From positions 17,775,501 through 17,839,500 of the forward strand of contig NC_092569.1 in NCBI RefSeq assembly GCF_037975245.1: DNA of 64,000 nucleotides, read 5' to 3'. Positions 38,333 through 58,272 of this stretch are shown here, in pieces. The stretch comes from Apostichopus japonicus. Its lineage: Eukaryota; Echinodermata; Holothuroidea; Aspidochirotida; Stichopodidae. The number at the start of each line of letters is the position of its first letter. The stretch's first letter is position 1. A program made the position numbers and the translations under genes. The notes beneath the pieces are model-generated. The model saw nothing but the letters and a program-made list of their open reading frames with translations, was not told where the DNA came from and ran no database searches.

Positions 38333-38699
38333 CTACACAAATACAGACAGACAGATAAACTTAGTGCATAAGAGGAAAAAAATAACAATGAAGCGATAGC
38401 TACGATGGATCTGTATTCTTCATTTCAATCTGTTTTGAGAAAAATGTCTTACATTTTGATAACATACCTTCCTATCAACATGTCATGTTAATGGACTTAA
38501 TCCGCAAATACGGTATTGTACCTTACTTAAGTTAACACCGTATACAGGTATGCAAATGAATGGAAGACTTATTATGGTCTGACGTAGTATTGAGTTCATT
38601 GGGCATGATTTTTGTTAATTTGTGGAACAATTCCATATAGAACTTCTATCATGGAGAATATTTAATAACGTTGATGTATGGTACAGATGGAATGAGACA

Positions 38700-38875
38700 T
38701 AAATATCCGGAACTAGCTCTGCTGGACTATCAGTAACAGAAGGTGATACCTATCCAGCTACAACAGAAACATCAGGAACCAGCTCTGATGCAGTATCATC
38801 AACATCTAGTGTTATCTATCCAGCTATAACAGAAACATTATGAAACTAGTTCTACCACATTCTCACCATCAGCAA

Positions 38876-38910
<35 letters not shown>

Positions 38911-39020
38911 ATTTATAACAAAAACACCAAGAACTAGCTATGCCACAGTATCATCAACATCAAGTGATGTCAATCCAGCTACAAATGTAACATCAGGAAC
39001 TAGCTCTCCCTAGAAAGAGT
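38700..39020 (+). repeat. 66-bp Ser/Thr-rich minisatellite with internal (AT)n expansion
   Basis: About five units. The consensus translation resembles TSGTSSATVSSTSSD followed by IYPATTE, 22 residues per unit, a mucin-like stalk composition. Unit 3 contains an (AT)n expansion (38878-38908) at the GATATCTAT position. A TGA/TAG before it breaks the frame. It is a gene relic rather than a working gene. Confidence 0.55.
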
Positions 39021-39325
39021 TGTTGTTCAGTGAGTTATCAGGGTCCTCTAAGGATCTGAGAAATAAAAGAAATATAAACCACGCTACAGTTCTCACTATT
39101 TCTACTTACAAACGAGAACTAGATCACAAACAGAAGGATAAAAATAAGAGGGTAAACAATAAACAATGATATCCAAGAAAACACGAAAAGAGAAAGCCAC
39201 CAAATTCACAAAGAGGAAACAATTCCAAAACAATGATGAATCCCTCTAAAGCAGGCAAACTTAAATGTCCCAAGAAAGGTAAAGACTGGAACTGCTAAAT
39301 TACAAAGAAGATTGGGCTAACAGCA

Positions 39326-39508
39326 ATGCTGGAGAGCAGAGGATTTAATATCGAAGTTGTGAATACTGGGCACATGAACTATGTACAAGCATTGAAGGAT
39401 CGCCAGAAATATTTCTGTATTGTTTTAAAACTCAATATCGTTCTTGTAGATGGGACATTATCGACAGTTGGTTCACGTTCTCTACAGTTGCGGGATGTGG
39501 CCACTTAA
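39326..39508 (+). other. Small open frame in inverted R1 block, unrecognised
   Basis: 60 codons after a Lys-rich stretch (CPKKGKDWNC then stop). The homologous minus-strand DNA at 20750-20960 reads KCQSCDDWAHELCTNN in another frame. That CxxC...W-H-x-x-C pattern resembles the zinc-finger-like C-terminal tails of some DDE transposases. Probably a decayed transposon or transposon-derived tail. Confidence 0.25.
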
Positions 39509-40442
39509 TAAAATTACCAGATGCCACCTTAACATTCTTGTTAGATTACTCTTTCGTTCTTTTTAGTAGCTATTGAGTGTTATTTACAACAGTTCATAAA
39601 TACACAAGTCTGCAGTTAAATAGCGCCTTGCTGCTCTTTTTTATATGTTATTTCAGTTAAGAGGTCCATAATTCCCTCTTTACCCTCTAACTGCAACCTA
39701 AGACCAGTTGAGACGAAATCCCCCCTCCTTTTGAAAATGTATATGTTCATGATGGCGAGAGAAATTTCCGATTGAAAACACCAGAACTCGGAAAGCAATT
39801 ATGAGAAACACAAATAAACTGAATATGAAATTGACTGTAACTACCATGTTGAACAATGCATTTACTTTGACTTGTTTTGACCTTCATGCAAGGAAATTCG
39901 TGAAGTAATTTGCCACAATAACTATCAGATTAAATCATTTCAGTGAGACATATTTTTCGTAGAATTTCATTTATACATGTTATACTGACACTTTTGGAAT
40001 ATTTTATGATATAGCAGAATGTTCTAATTATTATAAGAAATAGAGTAACGCTGATTGTTTGATTTGTTTTGTAAGGACAACGGAATAATAGAGTCAACGT
40101 AACGTTCAACGTAACATATTCAATATGACGGTCCTTAGTTTGACATGTTGCAAAGCAGGTTGTTAAAGAACGAATGGGATCAGGCAACGAGGCATCTGAC
40201 TAACGATCATAAAGCTAAGGTAAAATACAAATGTTTTTGTCTTCTTTAGTACTGGTGCCTTATTAAAAGAAATCAAGCCAGGCGCGCCGCAAGCCTCGGC
40301 GGTGTGAAGGGCAAACAATACTTGTTTTTCCTTTTTTCTAAGAGTCAGAAAATGGACGTTGAGATAACACATCGGTTGGTATATGACTTTTCAGGAAAAC
40401 TAATCAGCTTTACCCTCTGTGCCGAACTCTAACTGAACACAC

Positions 40443-40743
40443 CCGATACACACAGAGAAGACAGTTGCTACTGTAAATTTGAAAGTTTTGTACCACAGTT
40501 AATTTGGATCGTGCTATAAATCGGTAGCATGTGCTATTAGGATTATAGTAAGAACTGAGGATATGTGTAATTCCAACAAATCAAGTTGTTGGGATATTTT
40601 GTGATTACACATATCCTCAGTTCCTACTGTAATCCCTATAGCACATGCTATCGATTTATCAAATTTTTCAACACGATCCAGTTTTTACTGTGGTACAAAA
40701 CTTTAAGATTTACAGTAGTTACTGTAATCTCTGTGTGAATCGG
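40443..40743. repeat. Fold-back (palindromic) element
   Basis: Two arms of about 135 bp (40443-40578 and 40607-40743) are nearly perfect reverse complements, separated by a loop of about 28 bp. The ends are GATACACACAGAGA and TCTCTGTGTGAATC. It resembles a fold-back MITE. No coding capacity. Confidence 0.85.
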
Positions 40744-40764
40744 CTGGAAAACAACATTTTAGTA

Positions 40765-41039
40765 ATGATGGCACAGGTACAGTACCGTAACGATATCGAT
40801 TGTGCTAATCTAAAAGCAATGCTATCTGCTAGATTGTAAGTTTTAGGTAGTATACTCCTATTAGAGTCTTTACCAATCCAATCTGCCCGAACGTTCTCCT
40901 TCTAAACAGTTCCACAAAGCAGTAGGCGGACATATTTTTTTGATATGTTTCTGGCTTGCATGTTGAAAAACATGAATGGAAGTACATTTGGGTCAAAATT
41001 GGGTCAATTGAGGCAGTTATATATATATATATATATATA
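40765..41039. repeat. Segment shared with 19410-19650, ending in (TA)n
   Basis: The landmark GTACAGTACCGTAACGATATCG-like sequence, and the following 200 bp, match the spacer after copy A in the same orientation. It ends at a (TA)n tract (41018-41039), after which the 5' region of copy C begins. Confidence 0.6.
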
Positions 41040-41209
41040 CATATTGCTCCCACTTTTTCCAGACCTATTGTTGGCTTTTTAAACCAATTCGTTTGGTAAA
41101 TTGGTTGGTTATGCCACAGATATACTGACAACTCTGCAATACATTTATACTTATTTATATGTCATTATATGTCATATTGTTTAGCTTAACGATGCCAAGA
41201 AATAAAAAC

Positions 41210-41490
41210 TAAACATGACGTATGGTATTGCATCATTTCAATACCTTTTAAGGTAATAACTTGTACCGTACTCTAGTGGTGCCATGAAATCTGAACATAA
41301 ACCACGTGAGCCACACCGACTGCCTTTGACAGGAATACTTATATAATAATAATATGTCTAGACGAATGAGTGTAAGAATGGTTGCCTACCACCACTGTAT
41401 TATCCTGGGTCATTTCGTATCAGGCATAATTGCAGCAGAATGGATTTGACATTTATTCCAACTTTATACTGCAAGAGGTAACTTTGTACA
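41210..41490 (+). promoter_or_regulatory. Conserved 5' proximal region of copy C
   Basis: Close match to 22431-22712, including CACGTG at 41303-41308. Promoter role inferred from position and conservation. Confidence 0.45.
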
Positions 41491-51311
<9,821 letters not shown>

Positions 51312-53640
51312 TGAAATGTCGAAGAAAGCAAATCCCACAAAATACATCGTGGAAGCTTTTCGACCAAATACCGTTATCAATTATAGGCCTACTGTGAATA
51401 ACTGATTCAAACTTAATTCCCTAAAGGAAATAATTAAGTACTTAAGTCTACCCTACTATATGGATTCATAATCTCCAAATATTCCATATGTTCGCTGGCC
51501 AGATTAATCCAGATAACAATAAACTATCTGGACAACAAAGAAGAGTTAGCGATGTTCCGAGTTACAGACACGCTTGAAGAGTGATAGAACCAGGATGGAA
51601 TTTTCGAAATACTCTGACTATATTGTAGATTTCAGATAAATCAGTATTCCCATTGGAAGAAAAAATGCGTGGTTACCACTTGTGAACCACTGTGGATAAC
51701 GTTTTTACAACGCTGAAATATGTTGGATAGAGACTTGACAATACTGAATAATGAACACTTTGACATAATATGAAATATCTCCTAAATAAATTAGCATGAA
51801 CAAGTAAAGAAATAAAGTATGCGTTGTTCTCTTTTCAACTATTATTACTTCCACATATCATTTTTTATGTCAAATGACTAGCACAAACAATAATTTATTG
51901 ATCGTACAAATGTGCTAAACGTTTACCCAACAAACCATTACCAACTAAATGCTTGAGGTTTGTGCCTGTGTAGGGAATCAAATTCATCCATGTATTTTAA
52001 AGAGCCTCAAGCATTGAAAAAAAAAACGACCAAACCATATCATTACCAATTATGTGGAGAGCATGATGTCGTTGATATTGACGGTTATTTTCCCGAATAG
52101 GGTAAGTCCTTTTTCTATTGGTAAGCAAACATCTCAAAGCCTCATTAAAATTTTACGAGATTTGATTCTAACACAACAAATATTAGACTTGGCAAAATGT
52201 CATTGCATGAGTAAACTTTTTTTCGGGAGATATGTCTTGAAGTATACTGTGCAAAAAAAATTAATGCTGGTCTTATAATGCAGTCAGTTTATTTCCGACT
52301 GGGATTTTAGTCGGTTAAACACATACTCATAATCAAGTTTGCAAATCTTTCGAAAACGTAGATACAATTGCTTTGTCGCCCCTCGAAAGAATGTGTGCAA
52401 AGTTTGATCATTACTAATCTTTGCGTTTAAACATGCTTTATGGGAAATTGCTGAGTTGTTGATATTAAAATGTCGGAAACTGTCAAATAGTTGTATTAAG
52501 AGGAAAGAGTTGTCATTTTGAGATACAATAGTGAAAGTTTCCAATATAATGTCGACAGTTGCACAATATAGACAACTTACAATGTTGGCTACATTACCAT
52601 GGTCAAAACAAGACTATAACCATGGATTACTATTATTTCTCTTGAGAACATCAGGAAGTTTTTATCATGAAATCAGGCATTTATAAATGGAACTTCATCG
52701 TTGACCTCGAAAAGACGGATAGGAAAGTCAAACAGGGGATATGAATAGACATTTGATGCAGGCATCTAGTTTAGAACGCTATTCGGTTTTTATCTATTTA
52801 TTTTTTCTAAGACACCTTCATAATTACCAGGTCCTTCCCTCGGTACAATTTCTTTCTTCTTCACATCAGACATGACATGTATCACGTCTTACATTGCCTA
52901 ATGCGCAAATTTAAGCTGATAATTGAAAACCTTTGTAAGTCAATTAAATCTTGCTGCTAACGTAGTAGCTACAAACAGCGAGATCGAATAAAATTTGTGT
53001 AAAAATGCGTCCTTTTCTATGATTTTCTCAACCTCATTGAGCCCACGATGCCATAATGACATACTTAACTAGCTTATCTATTCAAATCTAACTTCATATG
53101 GTGAAATTAACTCGAAAAATTTACAACATTGAAAGTTTGTTATTCTCGAAATTAGTTTTCTGTGAGGATCGCTAGTAAGCCCGCCCATACGATGAATATT
53201 TAAATTATATTAACGACATTAAATAATGAGGTAAATCCTTTTGACTTTACTAGCGTCGTAAGCAACCTAGTACACCATTATGTTCTACAACACCATGCTT
53301 TATTTGTTCACATTGTGATAACGACGCAACCTTTTCGGATCATGCTGTGAATGAATATTTTAAGCAACGGCTCATAAATAAACATATTAGCCATTCGTTG
53401 ATTGGTTGAATTCAAACTAGTGGGTTTTGAAAAATTGTATGCGATTAATTTTAAATGAGTAATTTGTCAGGGAAATATTTGGCAAATATCTTAGTTTGCT
53501 GTTTTTTTCATGAATACATATATAAACAACTCGATGGACTGTCAAAAGTGTTGGAAAACGAAGAAAAATGCAAAAGCTGCTTTACTATGTATTAAACAGT
53601 ATTTTCTACGAGTTGATATGGACATGAAATGCATGTGATG
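51312..53640. other. 3' UTR and downstream spacer of copy C
   Basis: Homologous to 31897 onward after B. AATAAA lies at 51785-51790 and 51811-51816. The empty target site of the B-side hAT insertion is at about 52757-52770. No gene is seen. Confidence 0.6.
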
Positions 53641-53653
53641 ATCGTTTAGTTCA

Positions 53654-53950
53654 TTAAGAAAATGGTCGAATTTTCATCACAACGAATCTTAGGTTACAGT
53701 ATGGAGTATTAGTGAAATTATAATTGATGTTCTCTCCGTTGCTTCCACTGTGGTCTCCATTTGAGTTATTATTCGTGCACACAGCTTGACATATACTGCT
53801 GTACTGGAAATTGTTACATCAAGTAGCTGTTTTGGCACTCCCTGGTTTTCTAGTCCCATAGCAATGTGTACACTGTGTGTCAAAGAGCCACCGGTCGCCT
53901 CGGTGCTTAAAGGCATTGAACACTCACCCCAAACCGCTTGCGGCCATCTG
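53654..53950 (-). pseudogene. Antisense relic of an FBG terminal exon (after C)
   Basis: The minus-strand frame gives FNAFKHRGDRWLF, then QCTHC, a stop, CNNFQYSSICQAVC, NSNGDHSG, GENINYN, PYCNLRF and MKIRP. It aligns throughout with the cysteine-rich terminal exon of copy A. Stops show it is not functional in this reading. It is paralogous to 36001-36290. Confidence 0.7.
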
Positions 53951-53959
53951 AAAAAGTTA

Positions 53960-55333
53960 ACCTTCCGTTGCTTGCAAGTTACGTTTTGTTCGTGTCGCTA
54001 CAAAATGCAGACAGTAATGAAACGTGACACCTTAATTGTTATCTAAAGCTGGACCTGATATTTCCATCGCTGTATCGTTTGTATACCGTGCTGTGGGTAT
54101 GGACCGCAGGTGTATGTACTAACTGTACATTAGTGTATAATTACCGACAGTAGCAAGCTGTGTGTGTATTTTCTCGGATCGATGGTGGTGTTTAACACTT
54201 CTGTCACACATCATTCGAAACTAAGTCAAATTACCGGCATTAGACGTTTCTTTTTGCGAGAGTCTTCACGCCCTTTAACAACGAAGTTTTAGGTTACATC
54301 CGTAAGAATTCCTTTTGTGGGTGCCGAAAGATTTACCCCTGCTCTTATAGGGACAGTTACTTGGAAATAAGTGTAACGGGAACACTAAGGGGTAAGCGGA
54401 CTTGAGAAGCCTCAACAGGGTATAAAGAATTGCTGCTCGACATGAAAAATATATGTACAATGTCTTAGCGGTTCTTGGAGCACTAATTTATGGATTTTTC
54501 ACGATATTTGCTGGAAAAGATTTAAACTGAATTTATATGTTACGGTTTAATAAGGTCCTTGATTTCACACTTTATAAAAATGCGATTATTCGACAAGCAG
54601 GGAAGTACACAAAAATTATCGAAAGTGCTAGAACATATACCCCATGTTTTATTCGAAAAAAACAAACAATTATATCATTAATTTAATGTATTGCAATGAA
54701 TATACAGATGTCGTAATCATTGTTTACAAACAGAATTCATTATTTCTCTTTTCTTTTTCCTTTGATATCTTTTTGTTTTTAATTTTGCTGAATAATCTAG
54801 AAAAAAATCTGCAAAAAGTTACTATGAGAGACAACAAAAAAATCAGTACGGCAATCGTGTAAACTGTTTCACTTCAAAGAAGTTGCTAACGAGGTCGTTC
54901 AAAACTTCTTTAAAGTTCAAGAAATGGCGCCCTGTCACTTTTGGTATATGTCCACTTAAAAATCATATGCAAAATAATGTTTGTGAGGGTGTTTGGTTTG
55001 GATGGTGAGACAACCCTACTACTTTTAAGGAAACGTGATTGTTTAAGTAATTGAAGCATGCGCTTGCTATATGGGATTTGGCAGTATGGACATGCAGCCC
55101 AACGAAAGCTGTCCCTGCGTTTGCAACGGATAAGGAATAAGGAGAACTCAGTCTCAACTCAAGTTTCAAAACACCAGGTAGTGGCTCTAGTCTATTGAAG
55201 TGTCGTTTCTACTAAAGTTGAGTATCACCCGTTGTACCTTCACTACTATAAACAAATAGATATACGCCAAATATAATGACAAACACGGAAAATTGATTCA
55301 TTATGTAGTTGATGCTTTCACAATCTTTTTGAA
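53960..55333. other. Spacer, homologous to 36300-37718
   Basis: Non-coding, aligned with the spacer after B until both reach a (TA)n tract. No gene is seen. Confidence 0.5.
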
Positions 55334-55366
<33 letters not shown>

Positions 55367-55396
55367 TATATGTTTATATATGTATATATATGTATG

Positions 55397-55470
<74 letters not shown>

Positions 55471-55476
55471 TATATA
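55334..55476. repeat. (TA)n tract, left flank of the Penelope-like element
   Basis: Interrupted TA/TG dinucleotide tract directly before the element end. With the tract at 56546-56630, it suggests insertion into a TA microsatellite. Confidence 0.85.
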
Positions 55477-55496
55477 AGTAAATGCCTTGGTAAGTA

Positions 55497-55548
55497 CAGC
55501 TGTTACTCGGAGTTTCACGCCCTTAGGGTGGCGATCGTCAGACAACTG
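55497..55548 (-). ncRNA. Hammerhead ribozyme, PLE type
   Basis: Minus strand, 5' to 3': stem I strand CAGUUGU (55548-55542), core CUGACGA (55541-55535), stem II CGCC paired with GGCG around an 8-nt loop (55533-55518), core GAAA (55516-55513), and a minimal stem III formed by ACU/AGU with a CCG loop. Cleavage site A follows U at 55504, then stem I strand ACAGCUG (55503-55497). Stem I pairs over 7 bp with one G-U. The only core oddity is a U-U at the base of stem II. Short stem III and open stem I are the known form in Penelope-like elements, where such ribozymes are established. Confidence 0.8.
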
Positions 55549-55593
55549 AACAAATACACTCTGCGCGGATATATTCTATGGGGAACACGAACC

Positions 55594-56373
55594 CTATTTC
55601 TTACGTGCACGGTTCATTGGTTTGAGCCTATTGTGGCGACACTTGGAGATGAATTCAGATCTCTTATTGAGTAAATGCGGGTTTTTGGACAGGAGGATAC
55701 AAAGCTTTTCATCAATACAGAGGTTACATTGCCCGGATCTACGCATGCTGGTATTGGAATGCTTAAGTACGCTCCACTCAATAACGAAGGGGGCACCCTT
55801 ACGCTTCAGGTCCCATATATGTTTGGAAAGCTCTGTTTCTTTCTCGTAACGCTCATGTCGGAATGACTTACTGTGGTTACTGTACCTTTGCTTAAAGGGG
55901 CCACTCGATAGCCCTATGTATGATTTGGTGTCATCACCAGTAGTAACATCGGCCCTATATATTACACTGCTCACCAAGCAATTCCCGTTGAGGGGGCAAT
56001 TAAGTTTTTCTCTACAATTGCATATGCGTTGAGCCAGCTGCGGTCTAAGCTCATTTTGTGATAAAAGCCGGTTATTATGGCTGTTGATGATTGATCGCAT
56101 ATTGCCCATACAACTGTAACTCAATTTCACGTTGTTTTTGTTGAAAATTTTGTGGAGCTTGTTTCCTTTCGGGAAGTGCTTGGCGAGTAGTCTGAAAAAC
56201 AATTTCCCCACATTAGATTTGACATTACGGCTATAAGGTGGGTTAAACCATATTATGTTCCTGGTACGGGGTTTCTTTCTGGGTTGCTTCTTGCTGCTCC
56301 CTTCGTTATTGAGTGGAGCGTACTTAAGCATTCCAATACCAGCATGCGTAGATCCGGGCAATGTAACCTTCAA
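55594..56373 (-). CDS. GIY-YIG endonuclease domain ORF of a Penelope-like element
   Basis: A 259-codon open frame. From about residue 30 it follows the region between RT and nuclease typical of Penelope-like elements ([43 protein letters not shown]). It then has a cysteine cluster ([15 protein letters not shown]) and the nuclease: VIYRADV as the GIY counterpart, [17 protein letters not shown] with the YIG tyrosine and catalytic arginine, and [11 protein letters not shown] with the catalytic glutamate. It ends near CNLCIDEK and [14 protein letters not shown]. The reverse transcriptase is missing. The first ~25 codons are read through an inverted copy of the 3' coding part, so the apparent ATG is accidental. 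It is unlikely to be mobile by itself. Confidence 0.85.
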   Translation of the reverse strand: MKVTLPGSTHAGIGMLKYAPLNNEGSSKKQPRKKPRTRNIIWFNPPYSRNVKSNVGKLFFRLLAKHFPKGNKLHKIFNKNNVKLSYSCMGNMRSIINSHNNRLLSQNELRPQLAQRICNCREKLNCPLNGNCLVSSVIYRADVTTGDDTKSYIGLSSGPFKQRYSNHSKSFRHERYEKETELSKHIWDLKRKGAPFVIEWSVLKHSNTSMRRSGQCNLCIDEKLCILLSKNPHLLNKRSEFISKCRHNRLKPMNRARKK

Positions 56374-56541
56374 ATAGCGCCTTCATTTCTCGTTGCTTCC
56401 AGAAGAAATGAACACAGTCACGTAGCTCCGAAAGGATTGCATAATGTTGTAATATTAGATACGGTTATCAATCACGACGAGTGACCTACTTATCACCCAG
56501 ACCAGCGCATACTGAATACACGTACAATGAATACAATCGTT

Positions 56542-56545
<4 letters not shown>

Positions 56546-56630
<85 letters not shown>
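56546..56630. repeat. (TA)n tract, right flank of the Penelope-like element
   Basis: Pure TA of about 85 bp that continues into the 66-bp minisatellite, at the position where unit 3 of the inverted copy also has an (AT)n expansion. Confidence 0.9.
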
Positions 56631-56631
<1 letters not shown>

Positions 56632-56634
<3 letters not shown>

Positions 56635-56880
56635 TTGCTGATGGTGAGAATGTGGTAGAACTAGTTTCATAATGTTTCAGTTATAGCTGGATAGATATCA
56701 CTAGATGTTGATGATACTGTAGCAGAGCTAGTTCTTGATGTTTCTGTTGTAGCTGGATAGATATCACTTGCTGTTGATGATACAGTAGCATAGCTAGTTC
56801 CAGATGTTATGTTGTAGCTGGATATATAACAATTGCTGGTGCTGATACTGTAGCAGAACTAGTTCCGGATGTTTATGTCT
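56632..56880 (-). repeat. 66-bp Ser/Thr-rich minisatellite (upstream of D)
   Basis: About 3.5 units on the minus strand (landmarks GCTAGTTC, GTAGCTGGATAGATATCA, GTTGATGATACTGTAGCA). The minus translation gives Ser/Thr-rich units with interrupting stops. Confidence 0.55.
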
Positions 56881-57800
56881 CATTCCATCTGTACCATACA
56901 TCAACGTTCTTAAATATTCTCCATGATAAAAGTTCTATATGGAATTGTTCCACAAATTAACAAAAATCATGCCCAATGAACTCAATACTACGTCAGACCA
57001 TAATAAGTCTTCCATTCATTTGCATACCTGTAGACGGTGTTAACTTAAGTAAGGTACAATACCGTATTTGCGGATTAAGTCCATTAACATGACATGTTGA
57101 TAGGAAGGTATGTTATCAAAATGTAAGACATTTTTCTCAAAACAGATTGAAATGAAGAATACAGATCCATCGTAGCTATCGCTGCGTTATGCACTAAGTT
57201 TATCTGTCTGTCTTTATTTTTGTAGGCACGTAATAAACACGTACCTAGAAAATCCCAAGAACGAGGATATAGCGATTTTATACTGCGCGTGTAACACTAC
57301 TGTCGCAGGGACAATACTTAAGGAAACTATTGAATTTCCAAATCCAAATGTTCCAAAACATAATTTTCTTATCGACTTGATTCCCTTGGCACACAAAAGA
57401 ATAAGGGAATACATAAAGAAATAAGTAGTTAGTAAGAAAAAAAATGAAAGATTTAATGCTTCAAATATATATTTGTTATAGTAATGGCAACTACAAGATT
57501 TTAAGGTCCTTTTTCGAAAAGAAAATAAATAAATTAGCAACAATGTATAATACCATTTGTGCCTGTTTCAAGTAGAAGGGAAATATACAGTTATGTTCTA
57601 TGGGGGAATTTTTACCGAGAGGATCACTATTGATTATAGTATGAATACGTCACAAATATAATGATCAAATATGGATTTCAAATTAAGAAATGAGATCTAA
57701 TGAATTCTACTCTGACATTTGTTCATGTCAGATGGATTTTAAAATTCCTATAGCTAGTTTTCTATACCGCTTCCACTGTATTAACGGGGTAACAAGGAGC
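56880..57800. repeat. Repeat block R1, forward copy (upstream of D)
   Basis: Colinear with about 21320-22250 and inverted relative to 37800-38700. It contains the only uninterrupted copy of the orphan exon. Confidence 0.7.
57226..57424 (+). CDS. Orphan terminal exon, open copy, unknown product
   Basis: After TTTTTGTAG, a phase-1 exon (one base, then 65 codons and TAA at 57422-57424) encodes HVINTYLENPKNEDIAILYC, continues through a TTVAGTILKETIEFPNPNVPK stretch, and ends LIPLAHKRIREYIKK. No upstream exon could be identified in the window and I recognise no family. Two sister copies are frameshifted. It may be the last exon of a decayed gene that was carried along by duplication. Confidence 0.35.
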
Positions 57801-57984
57801 AATGTGTGTGGGAAGGGTGACTTGCTCTCACTTTTTCCAGACCTATTGTTGGCCTTTTTAAACCAATTCGTTCGGTAATATGGTTGGTTATGCCACAGAA
57901 ATACTGACAACTCTGCAATACTTTTATACTTATTTATTTGTCATTGTATGTCATATTGTTTATCTTAACGATGCCAAGAAATGA

Positions 57985-58272
57985 AAACTAAACATGACGT
58001 ATGGTATTGCATCATTTCAATACCTTTTAAGGTAATAACATGTACCGTACTGTAGTGGTGCCATGAAATATGAACATAAACCACGTGAGCAACGACTACC
58101 CTTGACAGGAATACTAATATAATAATAATAATAATATGTCTAGACGAATGAGTATAAGAATGGTTGCCTACCACCACTGTATTATCCCGGTTCATTTCGT
58201 ATCAGGCGTAATTGTCGCAGTATGGATTTGACATTCATTCCAACTTTATACCGCAAGAGGTAACTTTGCACA
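57985..58272 (+). promoter_or_regulatory. Conserved 5' proximal region of copy D
   Basis: Near-identical to 22431-22712, with CACGTG at 58082-58087 and a slightly longer TAA run before the exon than in B. Confidence 0.45.

Larger units (their letters stand above)
37800..39800. repeat. Repeat block R1, inverted copy (upstream of C)
   Basis: Reverse complement of about 20460-22250 and, for the shared part, of 56640-57800. The order runs backwards: orphan exon relic (38140-38332, minus strand), Ser/Thr-rich minisatellite (38700-39020, now plus strand), Lys-rich stretch and the CCCCCTCCTTTT landmark. Confidence 0.75.
55488..56545 (-). mobile_element. 5'-truncated Penelope-like retroelement
   Basis: About 1.06 kb between two (TA)n tracts, oriented on the minus strand. 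It keeps only the C-terminal GIY-YIG part of the usual RT plus GIY-YIG protein, and a 3' end with a hammerhead ribozyme (55497-55548). A 71-bp inverted repeat (55721-55791 and 56299-56369) shows that the 5' end was capped by a reversed piece of its own 3' coding part, a rearrangement compatible with target-primed reverse transcription. Confidence 0.8.

Noticed and set aside
38700-39020. CRISPR-like regularly spaced repeat
   Set aside because: Units are adjacent 66-bp tandem copies without unique spacers, in an intron-containing animal genome. It is a minisatellite.
39326-39508. Intact gene in the inverted R1 block
   Set aside because: The homologous copy near 20.8 kb has a different reading frame and the upstream segment ends in a stop, so the open frame is more likely residual than a gene.
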